Source of the DNA: Torymus aiolomorphi
Lineage: Eukaryota; Arthropoda; Insecta; Hymenoptera; Torymidae
DNA: 64,000 nucleotides
Assembly: GCA_036365515.1 (NCBI GenBank)
Contig: CM070873.1
Coordinates: forward strand, 21,689,257-21,753,256
Direction: 5' to 3'
Shown here: in pieces, positions 1 to 10,050 of the stretch
Position numbering within the stretch: the first letter of the stretch is position 1
Layout of the letters: each line of letters starts with the position of its first letter
Notes under the pieces: model-generated
Databases searched by the model: none
What the model was told of the DNA's origin: nothing
The model's input: the letters and a program-made list of their open reading frames with translations, nothing else
Program-made: the position numbers and the translations under genes

Positions 1-293
1 AGGAAACTACGCCGATGAAATTACGGAATTTCACCGGCTATATACGTGTACGTACGTACGGACGTGCCTAATGTAAATTTCGGTACGCGTGTGTGTATGT
101 GTATGTGTCTGTCGGTGTACACGCGCGCATTCGGCGGGATTGATTTATCGAGGGTAATCGGAGGGAATTTTAATATCGTCCGTCTTGGGTATTGCCTGCA
201 TGACTGTTGGTTTTTGCTGAGTTTAACCTTTTTCGCGTTCATGGAAAATCTATGCATGGAATTTTGTATACGATACAGATATATATCCCATTT
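1..293. other. No gene seen; short GT-rich tract
   Basis: AT-rich sequence without a recognisable gene. A GTGTGTATGTGTATGTG-like simple stretch lies near 88-108. The short ORFs on both strands show no domain or conserved look. Confidence 0.6.
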
Positions 294-297
294 TTAA

Positions 298-434
298 CCT
301 TTTAACTGCGAGGAAATAGTTCAAATCGACCTTTTATTAGAAACGAAATTTATAAATAAATTCCATGAATTCCTTACGTGAAGTCTCCAACCTGACTGCT
401 GGTCGATATATCGATTATTCCTGCAGTTGAAAGG
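298..434. mobile_element. TTAA-flanked short MITE (piggyBac-like), copy 1
   Basis: A 137-bp element flanked by TTAA on both sides (294-297 and 435-438). Its ends are inverted repeats: CCTTTTAACTGC at the left and GCAGTTGAAAGG at the right, continuing as AGGAA/TTCCT with one extra base. TTAA target duplication and terminal CCTTT are typical of non-autonomous piggyBac-like elements. Three more copies with the same size and terminal CCTTT are at 51695, 60221 and 63002. It has no coding capacity. The superfamily is inferred from the target site only. Confidence 0.7.
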
Positions 435-438
435 TTAA

Positions 439-1463
439 TATAACCTCCTATAATGACTTATTGTCAGAAAGCTTTTCCAGAATCATATAATAATTGGTTA
501 CGAGTTCATACTATTTGACAGTTGCTGGGTAAAATGGATGAGTAAATGCGTGATAGTAATTTCATTAAAAAAACCACACTAAAAATCGTACAAAGGGTTT
601 TTCCTGTTATCCTTAAGTTGTACATCCTTATTTCATGGATCGCTAAAGTACCTCTAGCCCTTTCCTTCTACGACTAAATAGCAAAGATAAAAATAGAGCA
701 AAAAGCCACTTCACAGAAAGATAAAAGTTTTCCAAGTCGCCCGATGCTAAACATTTCGCTCTCTTCAAAGCAGCAGCAGCAGCTGCATCATCCAGCAATA
801 AGAAACAACTTTGAAAGTCCAGTCCATCTTTAGCGCGCATCGCGCGTCATTCGCCGCGCCTCCTCCCCCCGCCGAACAATACGCAATTTCAAAAGTCTCG
901 CGCTCTCAAAAAGCGTCGAGAGAAATTGCACGAGCGAAAGCTAAACAAAAGCCCGCGCCTACCCTGGTATTATGCACGACGCCATTGTCGCGAAGTTACT
1001 CCACCTGCGCGCGCTGCACACACACATACGTATTCTTTTCCTTTTTGCGCCCTTCTTTTTCTCGCTTGTCTTTTGTGCGCGGCAAATACGTTGTGTAGAT
1101 ATGAAAGTACGGCCCGTACGTTTATTTCGAAAGCACGTGCTTTGCCTGATTGAACTTTTGCTGGTGTGTCAGAGTTTAGATACAAGTTGGCTTACGTTTG
1201 TTAAAATTATTTGATTAATTATTTGTAAAAATGTATTTGCTATTGGTGTATGGTTGCAATTAAACACTTTGTCCTTTATTATTTAGCCATTCAATACATT
1301 AGGACTAGAAACGCATATCCGTACCTTTCATACTTATCAATGCTATTATAAGAAAAATGTTACAAGCCCTTTGAAAAAAAAAAACAAGACTGTCCAAATG
1401 TCTTGTTTTATCCTACGACCACAGTTTTGCAATCTCAAAAATATCCCAAAAGAGCTTGTACCT
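439..1463. other. Non-coding stretch with a CpG-rich patch
   Basis: No gene recognised. A short CAG run lies at about 768-786. A CpG-rich patch (about 830-1140) contains CGCGCG and a CACACA tract. ORFs of 60-95 codons here overlap on both strands and look like products of GC-rich composition. Confidence 0.5.
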
Positions 1464-2040
1464 ACCCACGTAAAAAAAATTACGTTTGCAAGAAGTTTGG
1501 GAAAAGTTTTGTTTGGCTTAAGTTTGGAAAAACTTATGCAATGAGACAATGCCAAACTTCTCAACTCGTGACAGAACTTTTATGGGTTTGAAGTTTGCAA
1601 CGTTGGAGTGCAACGAAATAAAAAAAAATAATTCATTTTACTTCACGTTTATACTAAATAATATTAATTTTGCGTGGAGATTTAGTGTTTTATAGTATAA
1701 AATAATTATATAACAAAGGTTTAGATAAAATTTCCATTGTTTAATAACTTTCATCAATCGTAAAAAATTATTTCGTTGCATTCCAACGATGGAAACTTCA
1801 GACCCTTGAACTTTTTTGAAGTTAAACAAACTTTTCCCGAACTTTTAATTAATTTTTGAAGTGATGAAGTTTAAGAGATGTTTTCCAAAACGTTGGCCAA
1901 TCTTTTTATAAGTTAAGAACAATTGTTCAATTCAAAAGAAATTTGGAGTGTTTTCCCACCCACTCTGCCTTAGTCCCGCCCTTTGACTTATAGCCCCGAC
2001 CGAACGTGTTCTTTCGAACGTAATTTTTTTTTACGTGGGT
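1464..2040. mobile_element. TIR element (MITE) interrupted by a hAT-type MITE
   Basis: Terminal inverted repeats of about 30 bp: ACCCACGTAAAAAAAATTAC at 1464 and its reverse complement ending at 2040, with about two mismatches and a one-base difference in the A run. Sub-terminal sequence is also inverted (GTTTGGGAAAAGTTTTGTTTGG near 1495 against its complement near 1820), so the element was a compact palindromic MITE of about 350 bp before insertion of the 226-bp MITE at 1582-1807. No clear target duplication was found, so its superfamily is unknown. No ORF of interest. Confidence 0.65.
1582..1807 (+). mobile_element. hAT-type MITE (family 1), copy A
   Basis: Begins ATGGGTTTGAAGTTTGCAAC and ends with the inverse (CTTCAGACCC plus TT). 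It is bounded by an exact 8-bp direct repeat GAACTTTT (1574-1581 and 1808-1815). Eight-base target duplications and short near-palindromic elements are characteristic of hAT non-autonomous transposons. The interior is AT-rich and non-coding, with a recognisable core (GATTTAGTGTTTTATA) shared with the copies at 21784, 30389, 31526, 52953, 55204 and 62310. It sits inside another element (1464-2040), so it is the younger insertion. Confidence 0.85.
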
Positions 2041-2219
2041 GCACAATTTATTTCATTTGTCGACTCTTTCAGGCAAAATAAGCTGTTTCTGAAATAAGAA
2101 ATATAATCCGTATCTATTAAGAAAATATAATTTTGCAATATATCAAAGTTGAGTTGGAGATATTAAAAAAGTTATGTAAATCATTCAATTTTCAATAGAT
2201 CTTTTACCTTTTCTTTTAA

Positions 2220-2907
2220 GGACGTTCTCTGGGTCGAAACAGCAATTTTAGTTTTTATATTTTTATATAATGTTTTATTAATTTGATAATCCAAGAGTAA
2301 GTACATGTAACAAATATATACTTGAAAGAACATAAGACAATTTTTTTTAGACAAATTCAGGCAATAGTCACTATGGTATTGTTACAATTAAAGACAAAAA
2401 CTTCAGTAAGTTCTTTAAATTTTTTTATTTTTTATCCGATCTTAACGAAATAGAGCTTATTTTGTTCGTTAAGAAATTTCAGGGAGAGTATCGATGGGAA
2501 AATTTATGATACGAATTACCAGTAAGGCGCAATATCAATTTATTTAAGAAAAGCAAGTCAAGTTTTCATCAAAACTTTCTTAAACAAATTGATATTGCGC
2601 CTTACTGGTAATTCGTATCATAAATTTTCCCATCGATACTCTCCTTGAAATTTCTTAACGAACAAAATAAGCTCTATTTCGTTAAGATCGGATAAAAAAT
2701 AAAAAAATTTAAAGAACTTATTGAAGTTTCTGTCTTTAATTGTAACAATAGCATAGTGACTATTGCCTGAATTTGTCTGAAAAAAATTGTCTTATGTTCT
2801 TTCAAGTATATATTTGTTACATGTACTTACTCTTGGATTATCAAATTAATAAAACATTATTTAAAAATATAAAAACTAAGATTGCTGTTTCGACTCGGAG
2901 AACGTCC
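2220..2907. mobile_element. Foldback element: 688-bp near-perfect hairpin at TTAA
   Basis: Nearly the whole segment is one inverted repeat: arms of about 330 bp (2220-about 2550 and about 2577-2907) around a loop of about 25 bp. Only scattered mismatches are visible between the arms. The ends read GGACGTTCTC and GAGAACGTCC, and TTAA flanks both sides (2216-2219, 2908-2911), so it inserted like a TTAA-specific transposon. It carries no ORF. The high arm identity suggests a recent origin or correction between arms. If transcribed it would form a long dsRNA stem. Confidence 0.85.
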
Positions 2908-2911
2908 TTAA

Positions 2912-4092
2912 GCAAAATATTTCAAGTAATCCTTTAAGCTGACCTCAAACAGTTACTTTTCAAAAACAGTACCCCTGAATTGTTTAACGTTCCGAAAGAA
3001 AACTGATACCAGAGCACGTCAAAGACTCCCAAAGGATATTATCTAGCAAAAAGAAAAAACGAAATACGATTCCAGTCAACAGATGTGAGCCTCCCAAAGC
3101 GAGGCCATCCTAACGTTATATAATACATCACCATCCATCGACCTATTTTCCATTCTTCAAATTTCCTAACCTATCCGTAGCAGAGCCAACAACTTATTCC
3201 TACCGCGGAACACCCACCATCGGGGTTCCGCTCCGTTACCCGTCCATCGATTAAACCGCAGCAGTCCCTCTTCACCCTTACAACGTTTCCAATCACTGCG
3301 CAGGCGAGACCATTAGAAACCCTCTCGAAAGCCCACCCCGTATCATATCCGCCGCCATTAACGCCTTTCGATCGATCGCTATTTCCCTTGGCATTGTCAA
3401 AGGATTCTATTTCCCGCCGAGTCGTTTATCTCCTTGTCCGGAAAGCGGGGATGACGAAGGGGGAGGATGAAGAGGGAAAGAGACAGAGACATAGAGTGCT
3501 AGGAGAGAGATGTGCCGAAAACAGTTAGCCGGGCTTTGACCGCATGCGGGATGCGAGTGGTACGGTAATCCCACTGGCACGAATAGAGAGGAGAGAGAGG
3601 GAGATGTAGTATGGCAGTGTGTGAGGGAGAAACAGACTGACCTTTTCAGAGAATGGATGGCGTATGTTATACGTGTGCGTGTCGGCCGCATGGGGGTGAG
3701 ATGCGGGAGAACGATAAGCTTGTGTTCTCTGGGCCCTGAAAACTGATTCCTCTGGGTTTTTGGAGGTTAAGCTTTGCGCAAAGCATTCGGATGGCTATAA
3801 TGTATAGATACTTTATTCGGTCATCCGTAAAAGAAAGATAACGAGGTCCAATTTCAAAATGTCGTAATCATCAGAAAGGTGCTTTATATTCTTATCGGCC
3901 ATCTAGCGTATGTTCAATTGCGTATATCTAATTGAATCTAGCGTATATTGCTTTTTAATTACATCATTGTTATTAATTTACTGTCCTTCATTAGTAGACA
4001 ACTGCACATACAAACTTTAATATCATTTGCTTTTTCACCAATGTCGGTATCCTTTATTTTCTTCTTCAATTTTTTCGCAAATCCTTTCTTAT
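2912..4092. other. Non-coding; one skewed CpG-rich island
   Basis: No gene recognised. From about 3070 to 3400 the plus strand is C-rich; from about 3430 to 3720 it is G-rich with GAGAGA runs. This is the left-C/right-G symmetry described under Findings. The ORF at 3407-3691 (minus) is a translation of the purine-rich arm. Confidence 0.5.
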
Positions 4093-4097
4093 GAGAA

Positions 4098-4330
4098 TGG
4101 CGTATTTGAAATTGCGAACGTTCATAATGAACGAAATCTTAACTTATAGTTTATAATTTTGGTTAGAATTCGTCGGAGTGGTTTTAGTGGTGACTGCTAG
4201 AGTAACAAGTAAAGAGATGCAGTTATTATCATTTTTTAAATATATTAAGTAGCCAACTTCGGCTAAATCTGAAAATGGCAAAAATCTTTCGTTCACTATG
4301 AACGTTCGAAATTTCAAGTACCTTGAGAAT
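4098..4330. repeat. Inverted pair of a dispersed repeat (GAACGTTCATARTGAACG)
   Basis: At 4098-4140 the sequence TTGAAATTGCGAACGTTCAT followed by AATGAACGAAAT is the inverse of the segment at about 4285-4325 (AATCTTTCGTTCACTATGAA then CGTTCGAAATTTCAAGTA). About 140 bp separate them, so the whole could be a small TIR element. A third, single copy is at about 30836-30877. No target duplication identified. Confidence 0.5.
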
Positions 4331-4345
4331 GTAGTGGTGAAATCC

Positions 4346-5330
4346 TTCAAGTTCTAAACAAACTTCTCTGAATTTTGCTCCTTTTCACCACACTGTAGCT
4401 TCCAAACGATAACAGTAAACAGTCCACGTCTACCAGTGCAACTTTAACACGAATCCTCGGCTCCCGTTAATTAGCATATTAAGAACGAATCGGCAACTTT
4501 CTACTCGTCGATTTCACACTACCCCTATCATCCAAATAAATTACCACGCTGACGTGTAAACAACAAAATCATCGTCACAGGCCTCGCTTATTCGCCAAGG
4601 CACACACGGCGCAAAGCCGCCGATACTCATCTCCTGTGATTTTAATCTCGCTTTATCCGATGTCTCGCTGTCGTCGTAGTCGATCTTCGCCCCGATAGCG
4701 TAGCCACGTTACGCGAAGCCTCGTTACACGCGAGAGAGAGATAGAGAGAGACAGTCTTGGCCTAAAAGGAAGAGAATAGACGCGAGTATAGTCGTGCGAC
4801 GACGACAGCGGCACGACCGAAGTTGACGCTGTCCTTTTTTTCCTTGTTGTCCTGGAGAGCCATAGAAAGTGGAATCGTGATTCTTGAGAGAAAATCTTTG
4901 GCGTGTGCATGTAGGATTTTGTAAATAGAGACTGAAAAGCTCTCCTATTTCTCATTATCATCTTTTTAGGCAGTATATTTTATATTTTTTTCAAATATTT
5001 TTATAATATATTTTCAGTAGATAATTTAATGCTTTAATGGCAGGAGAGTAACGAAAATCCGATAATTAAAATACTGCATGGAAATCTTTTTATTTAATGA
5101 ATATTTGATTTAAATAATTAAAAGCTCTTGCATTTTATAATTCGTGGAATCTGATATCCTTATTCAGAATTTTGTAAAATATTCATTAATTGATACGAAA
5201 ACATATGTAACAGGGTGATAAGCAGAAAATAAGTACATAAAAGCTGGTAAAATATAAAATAATAGATAAAAGTAACAAGCGATTATCCCTCTTTCTTTTT
5301 AAGAGATCAGTAATAAATATTATTTGAATC
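4346..5330. other. Non-coding; skewed island then AT-rich spacer
   Basis: C-rich plus strand at 4360-4620, a CpG-rich centre near 4660-4720 and a G-rich arm with GAGAGA runs to about 4960, then about 350 bp of AT-rich sequence with nothing recognisable. The minus ORF 4653-4961 lies in the purine-rich arm and is not convincing. Confidence 0.5.
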
Positions 5331-5340
5331 TAGAACACCT

Positions 5341-5880
5341 TACCACCGAACTTATTTTCCCTAAACTTAAAAATCCAAAACCTTTCCCAAACATTTCTCA
5401 CCCCATTAACTCTTCCCCCCTGGTCCGCAAAAACCTCTCCTACTCTCCCAACACTTAATTCCGACCTCCGCGAAAAAACATTTCCCCCCGGGCACACTCG
5501 ATGCTTGCAATCGTATACCGTCGCATTGTGAAGTCCATTTGCCTTTGAATGAGAAAAAGCTCCTCGCGCGCGGACGGACGGCAATTAAACTCGCTCCGTG
5601 TATAATCGTCTTCATTTGAGAGCGTAACGCCGGAAAAAAAGATAGGTGAGACTGCCTGGGAAAGTGCAGAGGACGGCCGGTCGAGCGTAACTCGCGCAGA
5701 CGGTAGGGAAAAAGGGAGAGACGGAAGAATTGTTGGAGGATATAGGAAGAAGGATCGAAGGGTCGAATGGAGTGTTTGTGTTTCAATGCGCGATGGGGGA
5801 GATGTTTTGCTTGTGTGGGTGAGGTGAAAGCTGATGGTTGTATCAAAGGCTCAGAATGGTGCGATTTATTCAAGCTGAAG
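5341..5880. other. Dyad-symmetric GC-skew island (type example 1)
   Basis: Direct counts on the plus strand: 5341-5460 has 4 G and 46 C; 5761-5880 has 44 G and 12 C. The switch lies in a CpG-rich centre (about 5500-5700, with CGCGCGCGGACGGACGG). The two overlapping minus ORFs of 84 and 155 codons result from this composition: they are rich in Pro/Ser/Arg, overlap each other and have no recognisable domain. See the finding on recurrent skew islands. Confidence 0.75.
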
Positions 5881-8524
5881 TTCGGAATTTCTTTATTAAA
5901 TTCCTTGCAGACGCGGTTTAGGTCTAAATTAAAACTTTGAAATAATTAAAGAATATATCTCGGTCTCACGGATACATGAACCTTATTGTCATTAGCTACA
6001 CTTCAATTTATTACAGATCTTTTGTTTTGTTTTTAGTATTATCAACTGCATAAATCAATATACTCTGAGATGTTATATCTTTATTTTTTGCTTTTATATT
6101 TTATGGCTGTGGTTGAATGACCGTCACAGAAATAAAGTTCATTGATTCAGAGTATAAATTCCAAAACAACCCATCTTAATTTTTGTTTTATTTTGATATT
6201 TGTAGTTAGTATGCATAAATCTGATGACAACTAGCAGAGGTGATAATTTGTAGCCGTTCTTTATTTATTAAATCCCACAATCATAGTCTCTTAGTGGCTG
6301 CTTGAATGAAATCAGATTGTTGTTTTTAAAAAATTACCTCATCTCATGACCATGTTGAGAAGATTCGATCACTATTCTTTAACAAACGATAATTCTAAAA
6401 TCTATTGTATGCATTGAATTTCTCGCCTCTACTCATTAATACTTATACGCTTTTTAAATTCATTCGCTAAAAATTCGGAGAGTAAAATTTGGCTTTTTTA
6501 CTTTAAAGTGGTTCAGAGGAACTCCGCATGCAAAGGATATTTAAATGAATCAGATGAATCTTCCCTATGGCAAAACATACGTGATTTGCATCACACAAAA
6601 GTCATTGTCCGCTGCGGCTATGGAATAAGAAAAGATCGCTCTATTGCCTTTTCTTATCAAATAATTAATTCGCAGAATCATTGTATGCGATTGAGATAGC
6701 TAAAAACAACTCGGACAAAGGGAGCTAAATGAGTTACATTTGAAATGATGAGCTCATGCTTGACAATAACATAATTCATATTGAAATTAGGATTGAAACG
6801 AATAGTATAAGATTAGTTTAACGTTAAAATTATTTTTTTTGCGTTAGCACTTATAACACATATACACAACTCTTCCAATAAAAGGAGTAAGATTCATCTA
6901 GAATGGGCTGTCAAAGCGAGCCGTGAAAATCATAATTCCAAAACAGCTTCCTCTCACTAAAATTCGAGCACACCATAGACTCAAAGCTCTCCATATCCGC
7001 TTCAAGATCAAATAATACTACTCTACTAAAATAGAACGGAATTAATTCAGCGATACCCATCGTCATCGTCACCATCATCCGCCTCTGCTTTTCCGCTGGC
7101 AACCTCGTGAGTACGCACTTATACCAACGCGCTGTCATCGTTCCCATTTCATCCTCGCGCGAAAACCAGAGGATCTTCCGCGTAATCGCGGTTTCCCTCA
7201 TTTACATCTGCGCGCGGATTAGGAGACTCTTCTTTTCTCTTCTTTTTTCATCGCAGTTGGGAGGTTATGGCGGCGGATGTATTATTCATAATTTCGAGTC
7301 TACGCGCGACAGACGGCTCTCAAAAGCGGCAAAGTCGCCAAGAGGTTGTTTACTCAAGGCGGCGGCGCGCTTGACATTCGGCAAGGACATTTGACTTCTG
7401 ACGCGTACGTGCGCGCGTTTTCTTATTTATGATTATGTGTGTGCGCGTGCGCGTGTGTCGTATTATAATATTACAAAAAAGGTCCGGCCGCTTATGGTTA
7501 ATATATATTGGGATAAATTTGGCGCTCTATGGTCAAATGTGGAGGCCTTGGGTGGAATGAATTTAATTCGGTTTTTGGATATCTCGATGGATTTTTTAAG
7601 GCGAGGTGACATTGCTATTTATTAAGTCTCCGTTTCAACAGACATTATAAATCACTCGCTCGATTAAAATTCGCCGAGCAGGTGATATTTAAATTTACTT
7701 TAATCATTCAAAAATTGTAATAATGTTAGAACATAACATTCTGAAATCATAATATCGTAATATTAGACAGTCGAAGAACTTTATGACAGACGCTGCTAAT
7801 TCCCATTCCACTTCTTAGAATTCATGAGTTCCGAAGAACCTTCTCATACGTATCTACTTTTGTGAGAAATCGCGCGGGGGAGAAAACGAAACCCTCGGCT
7901 CGTTAGTCCTTTCAACTGGCAGACGTCGAAGAGCGGCAGCAGCGTTTTCACGTTCGCCGCTTTCTCTTTCGCTGGGCTCGAAATTGGGTTATACACGAGC
8001 GGCGGCTTCCGCGTCGCGCGGCGAGATATTCGATTTATACTCGCGCGTGCGGTGGTATCGATTTCCGCGCGTGAATCGCCAATGCCGTGTGTGCAGTTGC
8101 TGGCATATATAATGCCGATGGAAAGTTCGCTTGTCGATGAGATAGAGCGCGGCTTGGAAATTATTTTCGACGGTTGGAATTATTACTTTCGAGTACAATG
8201 AATTTTTGGGTTTTCTGGGCGAGCCGGTTTGGAAAGTTACTTCATTTGTAAGGTAGCTTGTATGGTTTTTATTTGAGACGTATCTGGCAAATGTGATATT
8301 TTCTTGAAACGCGAAACGCTACTTTTTGGACTTATACAGGAATCCTGAACGAAAATTAACCTAGATGAAATACCTCTTGACTCTTAATAGGATATATTAA
8401 TATTCTTGAATTTAATACGATGCACTAAATTACCTAAACTTTTTGAATACTAAATAGACTTGTCAACATACAGAAATTCACTTGCATTTAAAAAAAAAAA
8501 TTCAACATTTTAATAACTGATTTA
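5881..8524. other. Non-coding; two CpG-rich skewed islands
   Basis: No gene recognised. Islands lie at about 6890-7600 (C-rich left arm, G-rich right arm from 7240) and about 7790-8290. The stretch 5881-6890 is AT-rich and featureless. ORFs of up to 96 codons overlap on opposite strands and resemble nothing known. Confidence 0.5.
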
Positions 8525-8649
8525 CATCTCTGCTGGAGATCGTCCATTTTTCGCCCATTTATGAAACGATTTTTCGAACATTTTCTAGCCACAGTTCAAA
8601 AAATCCTTTCACAAATATGAGAGAAAATGGATGATTTCCAGCAGGGATG
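8525..8649. mobile_element. Short imperfect-hairpin MITE
   Basis: About 125 bp that folds back on itself: CATCTCTGCTGGAGATCGTC at the left and the inverse of ATCATCCCTGCTGGAAATCA at the right, with roughly 80% pairing along arms of about 50 bp. It is non-coding. No clear target duplication could be read, so its class is not assigned. Confidence 0.6.
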
Positions 8650-9261
8650 ATATTGATTTCAAGCTTTTTGATAAAAGCATCCTCAAACAGTCTCATTACA
8701 GAACTTCATCTTTCACTGTGCAACTTCTTTACAGGTACGAAAAATCCATTACCTTCTAAATCGCAATCTCAGCATCTCCCCAACTTTCCACAAACTCGAA
8801 TTACTTACTGATTCACCGCGATCTCTGCGATCGTGACTGCCAAACCGAACTGCAGCTCCAAAAAAAAAGAACCGAACACTGAAAATTTCGAGCTGCCACT
8901 GACTTTCTCCGCGAGAAAGCGGCGCTCGGTGCAACAGATGCACACACACGCGAGTGCGCGGAAATCTCCCAATTACCCAAGTTCGCGTGTATCGATTCGA
9001 CAGTCGAATCCAACCGCGCTGTGTGTGTTATGCATTCGCCGCGCGGAACTTGGCGCCCGAGAAACTCGGATGAAATTAGCCCAATGCCGTTAATTCGATA
9101 GCGTGTATTGGGGGAACAGGGCGAGAAAGGAAAGTTTGGATAATGTTATTTTCATGGGATTTAACGTATTTGCATGCTTCGAAAGTTGGCTTCCTTAATC
9201 TTATTTTTGGTCTGATTCTTTTTACGTAAAAAATTTAATTTCTTTAAGCGGAAAAAGATCA
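8650..9261. other. Non-coding; skewed island with weak splice-like site
   Basis: C-rich at 8700-8800 and G-rich by 9090-9140. A weaker splice-like motif TTCTTTACAG|GTACG lies at about 8733. No gene recognised. Confidence 0.4.
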
Positions 9262-9268
9262 TATCGAC

Positions 9269-9705
9269 GCTCCCTACGAAAACTAGCACCTTTATTGGCC
9301 TCCTCACGAAGACTAACACATTTAAGAAAACTGCAACGAAAACTAGCATAACTCACGACTTTGCCGCGAATACTAGTACAATTCGCGAGGTTGCCGCGAT
9401 AACTAGCATCATTCACGAGTTTGCGCCGAATAATAGTACAATTCGGAAGATTGCGACGAAAAGTAGCACGATTCACGAGTTTGCGACGAAAAGTAAGACG
9501 ATTCGCAAGCTTGCCGCGAAAACTAGCACTTCGCGTCACCGTGTTAATTTACATAAGAGGCAGTGGAATGTACTAGTCTTCGCCGCAATCAAGCGAATCG
9601 GGCTAGTCTTCAACGCAAATCAATGGGGCGTGCTAGTCTTCGCGGCCAACGCTGAAATAGACTAGTCTTCGTGGCAATCTGAATCGTGCTAGTTTTCGTA
9701 GGGAG
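9269..9705. mobile_element. Foldback-like element of diverging 30-bp tandem repeats
   Basis: About nine degenerate units of roughly 30 bp (core CGAAAACTAGCACNATTCAC) run on the plus strand from 9271 to about 9535. After an unrelated spacer of about 20 bp, about five units run in the opposite orientation (core GTGCTAGTCTTCGCGGCAA) to 9705. The outermost units are best matched (CTCCCTACGAAAACTAGCAC and its inverse). TATCGAC repeats directly on both sides (9262-9268, 9706-9712), which looks like a 7-bp target duplication. Terminal inverted repeats built of tandem short repeats are the hallmark of Foldback elements. The minus-strand ORF through it, with a 10-residue periodicity, only reflects the 30-bp period. 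Confidence 0.75.
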
Positions 9706-10023
9706 TATCGACATTACCTTTGCTATTTAATCAAGAAAAAATTATATATTTATTTATTATAAGATTGCAATAATCCTTTTAGGAAACTTAACAAAGTTTC
9801 ATTTACATTTTCATGAAAAAACATTGCATAAAGATGCAATTTTTCACCTTTATTTTCAGTTGAGTTTCAAGCTTTTTTTTCTTTTAATTATATAAAATAA
9901 ACTTGAAATTTTCACGAGTGCATCATTCAAATTTTGAAGCATTGAAATACCTTCACTACTTTCCACCTTAATAGTATTTAACCTAATTTTTAAAATATTT
10001 TACATAATCATAATGTTAATTTA

Positions 10024-10050
10024 CTCTTATCTTTTTCTGTTTCAGGTAAG
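10024..10050 (+). promoter_or_regulatory. Candidate recursive-splicing (ratchet) site 1
   Basis: A pyrimidine-rich tract (TCTTATCTTTTTCTGTTT) is followed by CAG|GTAAG, so a 3' splice site is fused directly to a strong 5' splice site (junction 10045/10046). Branch-point-like TTAAT lies just upstream. In insects this arrangement marks zero-length exons by which very long introns are removed in steps. Two more on the same strand are at 25255 and 56715. The role is inferred from sequence only. Confidence 0.5.

Noticed and set aside
5406..5873. Minus ORF of 155 codons
   Set aside because: Lies in a strongly skewed CpG-rich island, overlaps another ORF, and shows only Pro/Ser/Arg bias.
8719..8740. 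CTTCTTTACAG|GTACG as a fourth ratchet site
   Set aside because: Short pyrimidine tract and poorer 5' splice site than the three reported.
9269..9535. CRISPR-like array
   Set aside because: Units are contiguous without unique spacers, degenerate, and inverted halfway; eukaryotic context.
9222..9539. Minus ORF with ten-residue periodicity, superficially like a pentapeptide-repeat protein
   Set aside because: The period equals the 30-bp DNA repeat of a foldback element; units are inverted further along and the frame is not kept.
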